The notes: generated by a model from the letters alone, not told the origin. 8,091 nucleotides of DNA from Rhizobium sp. (GCA_003527225.1 DPXQ01000082.1:1-8091), one strand, 5' to 3'. Shown: positions 1 to 7,331, counted from the stretch's first letter. A program made the numbers and translations.

Positions 1-1
1 A

Positions 2-820
2 AACTGCGACTGCAAAGAATATGTGATCGACTATCTCGCCAAGAGCTTTCCTGTCCGCCTGATGGCGGTGTTCACCGACGAAAACGGCAATCCTCGCTCC
101 GAGCCTATGACTGACGAGGATGGCGCACCTGTGCTTTGCCGCTCCGCGCTGGCCGCGCGCGACCGGATGATCGAGCAACTCTGCGCCCTGCCGCCGATTG
201 CTAATGCGCTCGATGCCATCATTGAGCGCTTCGGTGTCGACCAAGTGGCCGAAGTCACCGGTCGGACGCGCCGGCTGATCGTCGGCCGTGATGGTCGTCA
301 GAAACTCCAATCCCGCTCGCCGCGAGCCAATGTCGCCGAAACCCAGGCATTCATGGACGGTGCCAAGCGCATCCTGGTGTTCTCCGATGCCGGAGGAACG
401 GGGCGCAGCTACCACGCCGATCTGGCCGCGAAGAACCAGGCCCGCCGCGTCCACTTCCTGCTCGAGCCGGGCTGGCGGGCTGACGCCGCAATCCAGGGGC
501 TTGGCCGCACCAATCGCACCAACCAGGCATCGGCACCGCTGTTCAGGCCGGTTACCACCGATGTGCGCGGCGAGCGTCGCTTCATCTCGAGGCGTTGTTC
601 AGCGCGGACAAGCTGGTTCGTGAGCAATACACGGCGCTCACAAACAGGATCGCGCAGGAAAACTCGGCGCTTCAGACCTTGGAAACGCGGCTCACCGACG
701 CCCAAGGTGCGGCGGCGCGACGGAAGGACCTGCAGGCGGAACGCGACGATACCTATGGCCGAGTGTTCGAGGCCATCATCAATGAGCAGAACGTGCTGGC
801 TGGCCTTTACGCGCCGCTGA
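2..820 (+). pseudogene. Strawberry-notch-like helicase, helicase-core fragment (5' cut by window, 3' cut by inversion)
   Basis: The frame is open from base 2, so the gene begins outside the window; the GTG at 23 is only an internal codon (reading NCDCKEYVIDYLAKSFPV). Residues encoded to base 589 match the C-terminal helicase half of strawberry-notch-type SF2 proteins, which occur on alphaproteobacterial plasmids and conjugative elements, often fused to a methylase-like part. Visible motifs are VAEVTGRTRRLI (after about 244), the motif V-like FSDAGGTGRSYHAD (380-421) and the arginine-finger motif VI QGLGRTNRTNQ (494-526). Native homology stops at FIS (581-589). The following codons (RRCSARTSW...) to the stop at 820 are the antisense-inverted ATPase gene read in the wrong frame. 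The continuation, starting TIARRLDSLGAL, lies on the minus strand below 2809. As it stands the product keeps the motor motifs but loses everything after them and carries a foreign tail. Family call is confident; its exact role in the element is not known. Confidence 0.9.
585..590 (+). repeat. Left end of inversion, TCTCGA
   Basis: Six bases identical to the reverse complement of 2809-2814. They fall exactly where helicase homology ends and ATPase C-terminal homology begins. The inner TCGA is itself palindromic. Confidence 0.75.
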
Positions 821-1605
821 TGGCACGCCTTGCCGCGTCATCGGGCACGCTCAACAAACTGAGCTTTACCGTCCGCAGGATCGCCGACGTCCAGACCTGG
901 GGCTCGTTCGCCGAGGAGGAACTCCTCGACCGGCGCAAGACCGGCCCCTTCTACGGTCGCGGCTCACTAATTGCAGCCGCGACCGACGCGCTTAGGCCCG
1001 CGTGGGAAACTGGCTCGGCCGCCGAGGTTCAGGCTGCCATGACGGCCTTCATGGGGAAATTCCTGAAAGACCTTCTCTCGCACGCGCCATACGCGCCGAC
1101 GCAGCAGGCCGAGTTCCGTGCCTGGTCGAAGCAGTTCGCGCACTGGCTCTTCGGCACCGAACACATCGCCGTCCGCTACGAGATTTCCTATGATGGCGTT
1201 GACATACGCAAACTGTCGCCAGGCACGCGTGGCATCGTCCTGCTTCTGCTATACCTCGCGCTCGACGATTCCGATGACCGGCCGCTGATCATCGACCAGC
1301 CCGAGGAAAACCTCGATCCGAAGTCCGTCTTCGACGAGTTGGTGGCGCTGTTCATCGCGGCGAAGGCGAAGCGCCAAGTGATCATGGTGACGCACAACGC
1401 CAACCTCGTCATCAATACCGACGCCGATCAAATCATAGTCGCTGAAGCTGGTCCGCATCTGTCGGGCGGTCTTCCGCCAATTAGCTACGTCGCCGGTGGC
1501 CTGGAGAACGCCGCCATCCGAAAGGCGGTGTGCGATATACTTGAAGGCGGTGAAGCCGCTTTCCGCGAGCGCGCGCGGCGGCTTCGCGTCCGCCTCGATC
1601 GATGA
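586..1605 (+). pseudogene. PHP/ABC-type ATPase (TrlF-family-like), C-terminal half
   Basis: This is the 3' part of the ATPase gene whose 5' part lies on the minus strand at 4769-2811; in the rejoined 991-residue protein it supplies residues 653-991. It opens with a coiled-coil stretch (EALFSADKLVREQYTALTNR onward). It then carries the ABC-type nucleotide-binding motifs missing from the other half: a signature-like LSPGTRG (L862-G868), Walker B with catalytic acid LIIDQPEENLD (D889, E892/E893) and an H-loop-like VTHN (H922). This motif set is typical of SMC/RecF/PrrC-like ATPases. The fragment has no native start. A TTG at 595 begins the open reading, but it is only an internal leucine codon and no good ribosome-binding site precedes it. 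The stop at 1603-1605 is 9 bp before the dioxygenase ATG, so the two genes were evidently one operon. After inversion this half lies downstream of the helicase fragment and is cut off from its own promoter. Confidence 0.9.
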
Positions 1606-1614
1606 GGCGACCAG

Positions 1615-2301
1615 ATGACTGCAAGCGACGTCATCGTCTCAGATCCCGAACAAGTTCTCGGCCCGTTATTCGAGAGCGGCTGGTCTCTCCATAGCAGCGA
1701 GGCAGAGACCCCCGACGCCATTCTGCAGGAAATGGTCAAGCTAGGCGATCGCCTCGGCACCCGTGTTGCCGGCCGTGCGGGGCAACTCGGAGAGGTCGTC
1801 GAGCCGATTGTCGCCGACGAGGCGCATCCACGGTCCCTGAGCGCCCGCTACGGTTTGGGCGCTTTACCGTTTCACACTGAACTCAGTCATCGCCCAAGAC
1901 CTTGCCGCTACCTTATTCTTGGGTGTATCAACCCAGGGGCGCCGGCCGCGGCGACGATGCTACTCGAGTGGCGTAGGCTCGGCTTTGCGCGAGAGGAGCT
2001 TGATCTTCTCGAAGAGGCGCCCGTCCTCGTCCGCAACGGCCGCCGATCCTTCTATTCAACCATACTTGCGCCGGGCCGAGCGTTCCTGCGCTACGACCCC
2101 GGCTGCCTTGAACCTCTGGACGAGCGCGGTCGAAAAGCCATTCAACTCATAGAAGACCGGGCCACGCGCGCCCTTTCGTACGCGCATCATTGGCGCCGAA
2201 GCGACGTCCTTATCATTGACAACTGGCGCGTCCTGCACGGACGCAGCCCGTCGGACAACGGGTCCGGCCGACGCCTTGCGAGGTTTCTCATCGATGCCTG
2301 A
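1615..2301 (+). CDS. TauD/TfdA-like Fe(II)/2-oxoglutarate-dependent dioxygenase
   Basis: A complete 228-residue protein. It has the iron-binding HxE motif in LPFHTELSHRP (H87, E89), the distal histidine in RVLHGRSP (H208), and arginines 11 and 15 residues later (R219, R223). That spacing matches the 2-oxoglutarate-binding arginines of TauD. Enzymes of this family couple 2-oxoglutarate decarboxylation to hydroxylation of a substrate; the substrate here cannot be inferred, and it need not be a small molecule. The protein is shorter than typical TauD (about 280). The start is the ATG at 1615, with GAGG at 1604-1607 lying over the upstream stop codon, which suggests translational coupling to the PHP/ABC ATPase. 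The gene is intact but lies inside the inverted segment, so it is now separated from the operon's promoter and could be read only from the helicase side or a local promoter. Its end overlaps the end of the helicase fragment on the other strand by 14 bp. Confidence 0.85.
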   Translation: MTASDVIVSDPEQVLGPLFESGWSLHSSEAETPDAILQEMVKLGDRLGTRVAGRAGQLGEVVEPIVADEAHPRSLSARYGLGALPFHTELSHRPRPCRYLILGCINPGAPAAATMLLEWRRLGFAREELDLLEEAPVLVRNGRRSFYSTILAPGRAFLRYDPGCLEPLDERGRKAIQLIEDRATRALSYAHHWRRSDVLIIDNWRVLHGRSPSDNGSGRRLARFLIDA

Positions 2302-2809
2302 AAATGTCTTCATCGCCATTGATAGCAATGCGCTGCATGCCAAGTCGAAGGTCTACATTGGTCGCGCCCGATGCCGGATCGGTGCGCAGCAGCGTATCGG
2401 ACAGGACCGTGAAGTCCTCGACTACGATGGTCTCGAGACCGAGGTCCAGTGTACCGGCCTGACGGGCGGCATCAATGCGCGCTTCGACCAGCCCGATGAA
2501 CTCATCGAAGATCGCGTTCTGCAGGGCAATGGGTAGCGCCAGGATGCGATTTAGCCAGCGCTGGATCGACGGCAGATCATCGACCATTGAACCGTCGGCT
2601 CTTTCGATCCGGAGACCTGTCAGCTCTTGGAAGCGCCCGAGACTGACCGCTTCGAGCTTGCCGGTGAACAGCAAGCCGAACCAGCGATGGAGGGCTTCCT
2701 TGGCGTAGATGCTTTCGAGATTGTCAGCCGGATCGAACAGGTTTTGCCCGCCGGTCTGGCGCTGCCCGCGCGTCAGAGCACCAAGGCTGTCCAGACGCCG
2801 CGCGATCGT
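2288..2809 (-). pseudogene. Strawberry-notch-like helicase, downstream fragment
   Basis: Read from 2809 down to the stop at 2290-2288, this encodes 173 residues beginning TIARRLDSLGALTRGQRQTGG. That is the segment expected directly after the RRFIS end of the helicase core at 589. It continues with NLFDPADNLES, a helical region, and VEDFTVLSDTLLRTDPASGAT (codons ending near 2360). The open frame extends upstream to an ATG at 2875, but those codons belong to the ATPase gene in another frame, so there is no genuine start. The last 23 residues (NVDLRLGMQ...DIFRHR) do not resemble the family as I remember it. Intact family members continue for a couple of hundred residues more. The gene was therefore probably already truncated before the inversion, by entry of the ATPase/dioxygenase module. 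Together with the left fragment, 369 C-terminal-side residues are represented in the window. Confidence 0.88.
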
Positions 2810-4769
2810 CGAGACGCGCCATCTCCGCGACGATCGGCGCAAGCGGAAGAGTCGTGAGATCGGCGGTATCTGCAATCAGAGCGGTGTTCGGATCTCCGGG
2901 TGGTGGCGAAACGCCGTTGAGCTTGCGAATCTCGCCGTCGGCCCACGCGATATAGGCGGTAAGGCTCTTGTCGACGTCGCCCTTGTAGATCAGCAAGAAG
3001 TCATCCCACTGCTTTGCGTCGAGGCCGCTGTTGTTGTGTCGCGCCTGGGCCTGGCGGAGCATTTCGGGCGCGCCGGTGGCGCGCATACTGCGAACTTCGT
3101 CTTGCAAGGCGACAAACGTACGGCGCTGATTGCCGTAGGCTTGGATCTTGTTCCTGAGCTTCTGTGCAGCCTCGCTGAGATGTGTGTGTCGGGCAACTTG
3201 CGTCTCGGTGCCCTTGACCACGAGTTTGGCGCGGTCAGCCGTATAGTCGGCGATAAGCTTCCTCTTCTGCCCGACCTGCGTCGTCAGGTTGGCGACAAGG
3301 GTCTCTTTTTCTAACTCCGTAGCAATGCGGTCGGAGATATCCGCAATCGCCTCGGCCTCGCGTTCGCGCGCCTGCTGGAAGCGCGCTGTCTGCTGGTCGC
3401 GTAGCTCGGCGAAGTCCAGTGCCCAATCGCGGTCGTCCTGCGAGTGAGATTCGAAGATCACTCGCTCGATCTCGTCCACTAGGCCATCGGACACACCTTT
3501 GGCTGAGCACAGCTCTTCGACGAATTGCTGGGAGAGATACCGAGCGCGTGGGAATGACATATGGCCGTTGGCGTCTCTGCCATCAAGCGCTCGCGTCACT
3601 GTCGCGCCGCCGCCCCAGATCAGCGTAGTGGTAGCGTCTCCGATCAGTTTGCGCGCGCGTGTGAGGAAGGACGGGCTGATATTCTCGTCAGCGTCCCATC
3701 CGGCGGGCGTGATCGCGTCGCAGCCGGCGGCAATCACATCGGCCAGCGCCGTCTTTCCCGATCCCCGCGCGCCGATGATGGCCACAAGTCCCGGATTGAG
3801 CGGAATGTCTGGTGTAGTCGCCCAATCCGCATCTTCGATGCGGACATGCGAAATGACCTGCGAAGGCATGGCCGAGCGCGGCGGCTGCTCCCCGACATAG
3901 GCGCGGCCTTCGGGGTCGATGCAGGCCTGCCGCAGCGCGTCGAATTCAAGCGCACCTTTGATCCACGAGTAGCGATTGTCGACGGGCTGCCCGACGGACT
4001 TCTGATCGTGGGAATCGCTGCCATGTAGGCAAGGTTTGCACCCGTCGTAGCGAGCGCGCAGCTCCTCTATGCTTACGCCGCGTTGGCCGATCCAGAATTC
4101 GCGCTGCGCTGGGCTGCTGGAGAAGATGATGTGGGCGAACTTTTCAATCTCCTGGCGAACGGTCGCGTCAGCGGCCTGGCGGACGCCTGACGTGCCGTCG
4201 CCGGCGCTGCCAGCAACGGCGACCAGGATGTTATTCTTCGCCCATTCGCTTTCGTCGATAACCTTCCTCAGTTGATCGAAGTTGACCTTGAACTGAGTTG
4301 CGCCGTGCCGGAGCGCGGCGCCGTCGTCGGTGATGGTCGGGTCCGCACGTTTGCCGAGCTTGATCAACTCCTCCCGCGTGCAGTCGAAGCGATCGCTGAA
4401 TGCGTGGAATTGAAGGCGCTTCAAGATGCGCTTCACCTCCAAGAGGTGTTCGGGATCTTCAGGGCTGACCAGCAGATGAACGTTCACGAAGCCCGTCTTC
4501 GCCGCCACGTCAAGGCGCAGCTCGATGTTCGGGAAGAGCAGTGACACGCCGGGCAGCCGACCGGCAGCCTTATGCTTGATGAATTCTTCGTAGGTGTCAG
4601 TGACGTAGTAGTCGGTGACGGCGATCGCTTCGATCTTCGGCGCCAGGCCTTCAAGCGTGGTGAGGTAGGAATTCCAAGGGTCAGCAGCACCGAACTGATT
4701 GTTGAGGATAGTGCCTGGCGCATGGATATGCGGCTCCCATCGGTGCCATTCCGAACCTCGACTGATCAT
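2724..4769 (-). pseudogene. PHP/ABC-type ATPase (TrlF-family-like), N-terminal half with foreign tail
   Basis: The start is the ATG at 4769-4767 (MISRGSEWHRW), chosen because AAGGGG (4780-4775) lies 5 nt upstream and the N-terminus matches PHP-ATPase relatives; an in-frame ATG at 5090 is less likely. An N-terminal PHP-type metal-dependent phosphoesterase domain shows HIH (H14, H16), TDY (D53), PNIE (E83), NVH (H98) and GSDSH (250-254). It is followed by the FDALRQACIDPEGR linker and Walker A GARGSGKT (333-340). From about residue 455 there is a long coiled coil. Native sequence ends at L653 (2813-2811); the final 28 residues to the stop at 2724 are inverted helicase DNA in the wrong frame. 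The half thus has Walker A but neither signature nor Walker B, so it should not hydrolyse ATP alone. I associate this architecture with the family named TrlF in annotation pipelines; its biochemical role is unknown to me. A nuclease-like or nucleotide-cleaving PHP activity gated by the ATPase is plausible inference. Confidence 0.9.
2809..2814 (-). repeat. Right end of inversion, TCTCGA (minus strand)
   Basis: The plus strand reads TCGAGA, the inverted copy of 585-590. ATPase N-terminal homology stops and helicase homology starts exactly here. Confidence 0.75.
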
Positions 4770-4774
4770 ATACG

Positions 4775-4780
4775 CCCCTT
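4775..4780 (-). promoter_or_regulatory. Ribosome-binding site deciding the PHP-ATPase start
   Basis: The minus strand reads AAGGGG, then CGTAT, then ATG. This supports translation from 4769 rather than from the in-frame ATG at 5090. Confidence 0.65.
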
Positions 4781-4784
4781 GGTA

Positions 4785-4795
4785 CCCATTATGGG
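4785..4795 (-). promoter_or_regulatory. Palindrome CCCATAATGGG with a -10-like core
   Basis: A perfect 5-bp inverted repeat around one base. On the minus strand it contains CATAAT (4793-4788), one base away from a consensus -10 box, about 19 nt before the ATPase ATG. No good -35 box is visible at 16-18 bp spacing. It could be an operator overlapping a promoter, but a palindrome this short may arise by chance. Confidence 0.25.
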
Positions 4796-5195
4796 AAGTC
4801 CACCTGCCACATAAGCTCACGGCAAGTCGACAATAGCATGATGATAGTAGGTGTCTTCGATGCAGGTCTGCGTGGATTTTGCCCAACAAAACGCTTGATG
4901 CTCTTTGCAGTGCATCACGCGCCCTCCGCATCGGCCTCGGTTCATTCACCGGTTGCGGCAAGTCTGCTTTCTCGCCCAAGCTTCCTATAGCACTCAAGCT
5001 GACCGATGACTCACGGGTTTTGCAGATGAACCTGCCGCTGAACCCTTCTGGCGGGTATGGCGGGTAAGTCCCAAGCATAGTCTTCGTCATTGCCCGCGCT
5101 TATCAGGAGATTCGCTGCGAACGCATTAGAGGGGAGTTGGCTTTGCCCTGATTGAGCCATTTGGGCGTCGATGGTCGATGCGCCGGGCTCACGTC

Positions 5196-5200
5196 AGGAG
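5196..5200 (+). promoter_or_regulatory. Ribosome-binding site deciding the ParB-like start
   Basis: AGGAG, 8 nt before the ATG at 5209. It favours that start over the in-frame TTG at 5152, which would add 19 residues without family resemblance. Confidence 0.75.
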
Positions 5201-5208
5201 TGTGTCCC

Positions 5209-7197
5209 ATGATCAAATCGATCCCGCTGAACAAGCTTGTCCAGTCTCCCCGCAATGTCCGCCGTCACGGCGATTCAGCCGCCGATGCCGAACTCAAGGC
5301 CAGCATCGCAGCCCATGGGCTGCTGCAGAATCTCATCGTCCGGCCTGCCGCGAAGGGCAAGTTCGAGGTCGAAGCCGGCGAGCGCCGTCGCCGCGCAATG
5401 CTCGCGCTCACGGATGAAAAGATCATCTCCCGCGATCACGAAGTCACCTGCCTTGTGCTCGAAGACAGCGCTGAGGCCGCGGTGGAGACCAGTCTCGCCG
5501 AGAACTTCCACCGCCTAGCCATGAACCCGGCCGACGAAGCCCAGGCCTTTGCAACGCTCGTGGCAGGCGGTTCGACGGTCGAAGATGTCGCGCGCCGCTT
5601 CGGTCTGACGGTCCGCTTCGTTGAGGGTCGGCTGCGTCTTGCAACGCTTGCGCCCGTCGTGTTCGAAGCGCTGGCCTCGGGCGAAATCACTCTCGACATC
5701 GCCAAGGCCTTCGGTGCGACCTCGGACCAGGAGATCCAGGCCCGTGTGTTCGAGCAGGTGTCCTCGGCCTACTATGCCCCCAATGCAGACAGCATCCGGC
5801 GCATGGTTCTGTCCGGGACTGTCCGGGGCAGCGATCCGCGCGCCCGGTTCGTTGGTCGAGACGCCTATATCGCCGCCGGCGGCCGGATCGAGCGGGAGCT
5901 GTTCGACAACGACGACAGCGAATCCTACGTCGATGTTGCGCTGCTCGAGAGCCTCGCGACGGCAAAGATGGAAGAGCAGGCCAAAGCCCTCGCCGCCGAG
6001 CAGGGTCTTGCCTGGGTCAAGCCGACGCTCGATCCCTATGCCAGCCACGATCTGGTCGAAGGGCTGGTCAGGCTTCCCGCCGAACCGGCGCCGCTGACCG
6101 AAGCCGAATTGACGCGGCTCGACGAGCTCGATGCCTCCTATGACGAACATGCGGCGATCCTCGAGGATGAGGACAGTGCCGAAGAGGCCGTGGCAGCGGC
6201 CGAGGCGGCCATCGAGGCCATCGAACGCGAATGTCAGGATATCCGCGCCCGACCGCCCGTCATCGCGCCGGAGCTCAAGGTCGACGCAGGCATGGTTCTA
6301 GTGCTCTCCCGCGATGGTACGCCGGTTCTCCAGCCGGTGTTCTACGGCGAGCGTCAAGCGGATCCCGCCGATGGCGACAGCGGGATCGAGGTCGTTGCCG
6401 GCGAGGAAGGTTCAGACAGGCGCCGGACCACCTTGTCGAAGCGTCTGGTTGACGAGCTCGCCATGCAGCGCCGCGATGTTCTGGCACTGCACGTTGCGTC
6501 CGACCCCGGGCTGGCGCTCGATCTCATGGTCTTCACGCTCGCCGATGCCGATACCCACGACTGGCGGGCGCGGGCTGCGAGCACGCTGCGCGCGCCTGTT
6601 CCGGCAGGCCCGATCATCGGCTTCGAAGCCAAGGATGCTCCGGCGAGCAGCGGGCTGGCCGAGTTCCGCTCCAGTCTCGACGAAAGCTGGCGCGCTGGTG
6701 ACGATGCGATCTCCCGCTTCGATCTGTTTCGGGCGCTGCCCGATGACAGCCGCGCAGCCTGGCTTGGCTATGTCGTTGCCCGGTCGCTCGAGGCGAGCAT
6801 CAACATGGCCGGTGAGCGTCAGCTGCCATTCCAGGATCATCTCGGAACCCTGATCGGCATCGACATGGCGCAGTGGTGGCGCCCGACAGCGGCTAACTAC
6901 TTCGACCGGGTGTCGAAGCAGGTGATCCTCGACGCGCTGACCGATGTTGGCGGTCTCGAACTCTCTTCGCGCTTCGCCTCGGTCAAGAAGGGTGACCTCG
7001 CGATGAGCGCCGAGCGCGTCTTCGCCGGCACCTACATCACCGAGGTCGAGGTCCGTGAAAAGGCTCTGGCCTGGGTGCCTGAGGTCATGCGGTTCGCCTC
7101 GACTACCCTGGAGGCCGGCGAAGCCGAGATCGACGCAAGCGACGCTGAGTCTGGTGTCGACGGCGAAATTCATACCCCCCACGAGCTGGCCGCCTGA
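5209..7197 (+). CDS. ParB/RepB/Spo0J-domain protein with long C-terminal extension
   Basis: 662 residues from the ATG at 5209. The N-terminus is a ParB-type domain: IPLNKLVQSPRNVRR (5-19), the GLLQNLIVRP strand (37-46), the nucleotide-binding-type motif GERRRRA (57-63) and LAENFHRLAMNPADE (96-110). A KorB-like helix-turn-helix follows around 123-145 (VEDVARRFGLTVRFVEGRLR). Roughly 450 further residues include an acidic, alanine-rich helical segment near 310-345 and a C-terminal region that I do not recognise as a named domain. Classical chromosomal ParB proteins are about 300 residues, and no parA partner is adjacent. This is therefore better read as the large ParB-like protein found in plasmid or conjugative-element accessory blocks, probably DNA-binding, than as a proven segregation factor. 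It reads in the same direction as the downstream ArdC-like gene and diverges from the PHP-ATPase. It appears complete. Confidence 0.9.
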   Translation: MIKSIPLNKLVQSPRNVRRHGDSAADAELKASIAAHGLLQNLIVRPAAKGKFEVEAGERRRRAMLALTDEKIISRDHEVTCLVLEDSAEAAVETSLAENFHRLAMNPADEAQAFATLVAGGSTVEDVARRFGLTVRFVEGRLRLATLAPVVFEALASGEITLDIAKAFGATSDQEIQARVFEQVSSAYYAPNADSIRRMVLSGTVRGSDPRARFVGRDAYIAAGGRIERELFDNDDSESYVDVALLESLATAKMEEQAKALAAEQGLAWVKPTLDPYASHDLVEGLVRLPAEPAPLTEAELTRLDELDASYDEHAAILEDEDSAEEAVAAAEAAIEAIERECQDIRARPPVIAPELKVDAGMVLVLSRDGTPVLQPVFYGERQADPADGDSGIEVVAGEEGSDRRRTTLSKRLVDELAMQRRDVLALHVASDPGLALDLMVFTLADADTHDWRARAASTLRAPVPAGPIIGFEAKDAPASSGLAEFRSSLDESWRAGDDAISRFDLFRALPDDSRAAWLGYVVARSLEASINMAGERQLPFQDHLGTLIGIDMAQWWRPTAANYFDRVSKQVILDALTDVGGLELSSRFASVKKGDLAMSAERVFAGTYITEVEVREKALAWVPEVMRFASTTLEAGEAEIDASDAESGVDGEIHTPHELAA

Positions 7198-7232
7198 CCT
7201 CCTCCTGACAGGCAAGGCCACTCGTACCTCGA

Positions 7233-7274
7233 GAAGCGGTCTTTCGGCTTAGGCCGGAGGGCCGCTTCCTTTTT
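7233..7274 (+). terminator. Hairpin with T-run after the ParB-like gene
   Basis: GAAGCGG (7233-7239) pairs with CCGCTTC (7262-7268). The stem extends by a G-U and a C-G pair, and inside it is a second small stem CGGC/GCCG (7245-7248, 7253-7256). TTTTT follows at 7270-7274. It sits 36 bp after the ParB-like stop and about 90 bp before the ArdC-like start, as expected of a Rho-independent terminator or an attenuator between the two genes. Confidence 0.6.
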
Positions 7275-7331
7275 GGAAGGAGAGCAGAGGGGGCTCGGGA
7301 CCCTGTGGCACTGACCGGCGAACTCCTCGCC

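Larger units (their letters stand above)
585..2814. other. Inverted 2.2 kb segment bounded by TCTCGA
   Basis: Flipping the DNA between TCTCGA at 585-590 and its reverse complement at 2809-2814 joins two pairs of gene fragments at once. On the plus strand the helicase reads cgc-ttc-atc-tcg-acg-atc-gcg-cgg-cgt (RRFISTIARR). On the minus strand the ATPase reads gcg-cgt-ctc-gag-gcg-ttg-ttc (ARLEALF). Both joins are in frame, and no base needs to be added or removed. The exact crossover may be anywhere within the six shared bases. Flanks beyond those six show no convincing further inverted homology. The segment contains the ATPase C-terminal half, the dioxygenase gene and the helicase 3' fragment. 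No recombinase gene is seen in the window. The relationship is read directly from the sequence; whether it is biological or a data artefact is open. Confidence 0.93.
4770..5208. other. Divergent intergenic region between the PHP-ATPase and parB-like genes
   Basis: These 439 bp separate the minus-strand ATPase start from the plus-strand ParB-like start. I see no convincing gene. Short open readings on either strand (for example 4879-5067 plus, and the upstream extension of the ATPase frame to 5090) have no recognisable similarity and no good ribosome-binding site. The region looks less GC-rich than its neighbours. It holds a small palindrome just before the ATPase gene (4785-4795) and an 8-bp direct repeat GGCGGGTA at 5050-5057 and 5059-5066. 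It should contain the promoters of both transcription units. It probably also contains the second boundary of the inserted ATPase/dioxygenase module, which I cannot place. Confidence 0.6.

Noticed and set aside
570..610. A site-specific invertase site at the inversion ends.
   Set aside because: Beyond TCTCGA the flanks of 585-590 and 2809-2814 match only at random, and no serine or tyrosine recombinase gene lies in the window. A known DNA-invertase mechanism is not supported.
4879..5067. A 62-residue open reading in the divergent intergenic region containing TGCGKSAF, which looks like a P-loop.
   Set aside because: The context around the motif is not an ATPase fold, there is no ribosome-binding site, and the segment is too short; chance resemblance is likelier.
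2306..5089. Possible terminal inverted repeats of the ATPase/dioxygenase module: GTCTTCATC near 2306 and GTCTTCGTC near 5081.
   Set aside because: They match at only 8 of 9 bases, which is expected by chance when searching a 60-bp by 440-bp space, and no target duplication could be found.
2724..5090. A longer version of the minus-strand ATPase starting at the ATG at 5090 (788 residues).
   Set aside because: The extra 107 residues show no family resemblance, while the ATG at 4769 has AAGGGG at good spacing and gives the expected N-terminus with HIH at 14-16.
5152..5208. TTG start at 5152 for the ParB-like gene.
   Set aside because: AGGAG at 5196-5200 points to the ATG at 5209, and the added residues are not ParB-like.
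6412..7221. Long open readings antisense to the parB-like gene (6412-7221, 5515-6150) and to the ATPase (2709-3314).
   Set aside because: They are typical shadows in high-GC coding DNA, with no recognisable protein features or ribosome-binding sites, and they lie opposite well-supported genes.
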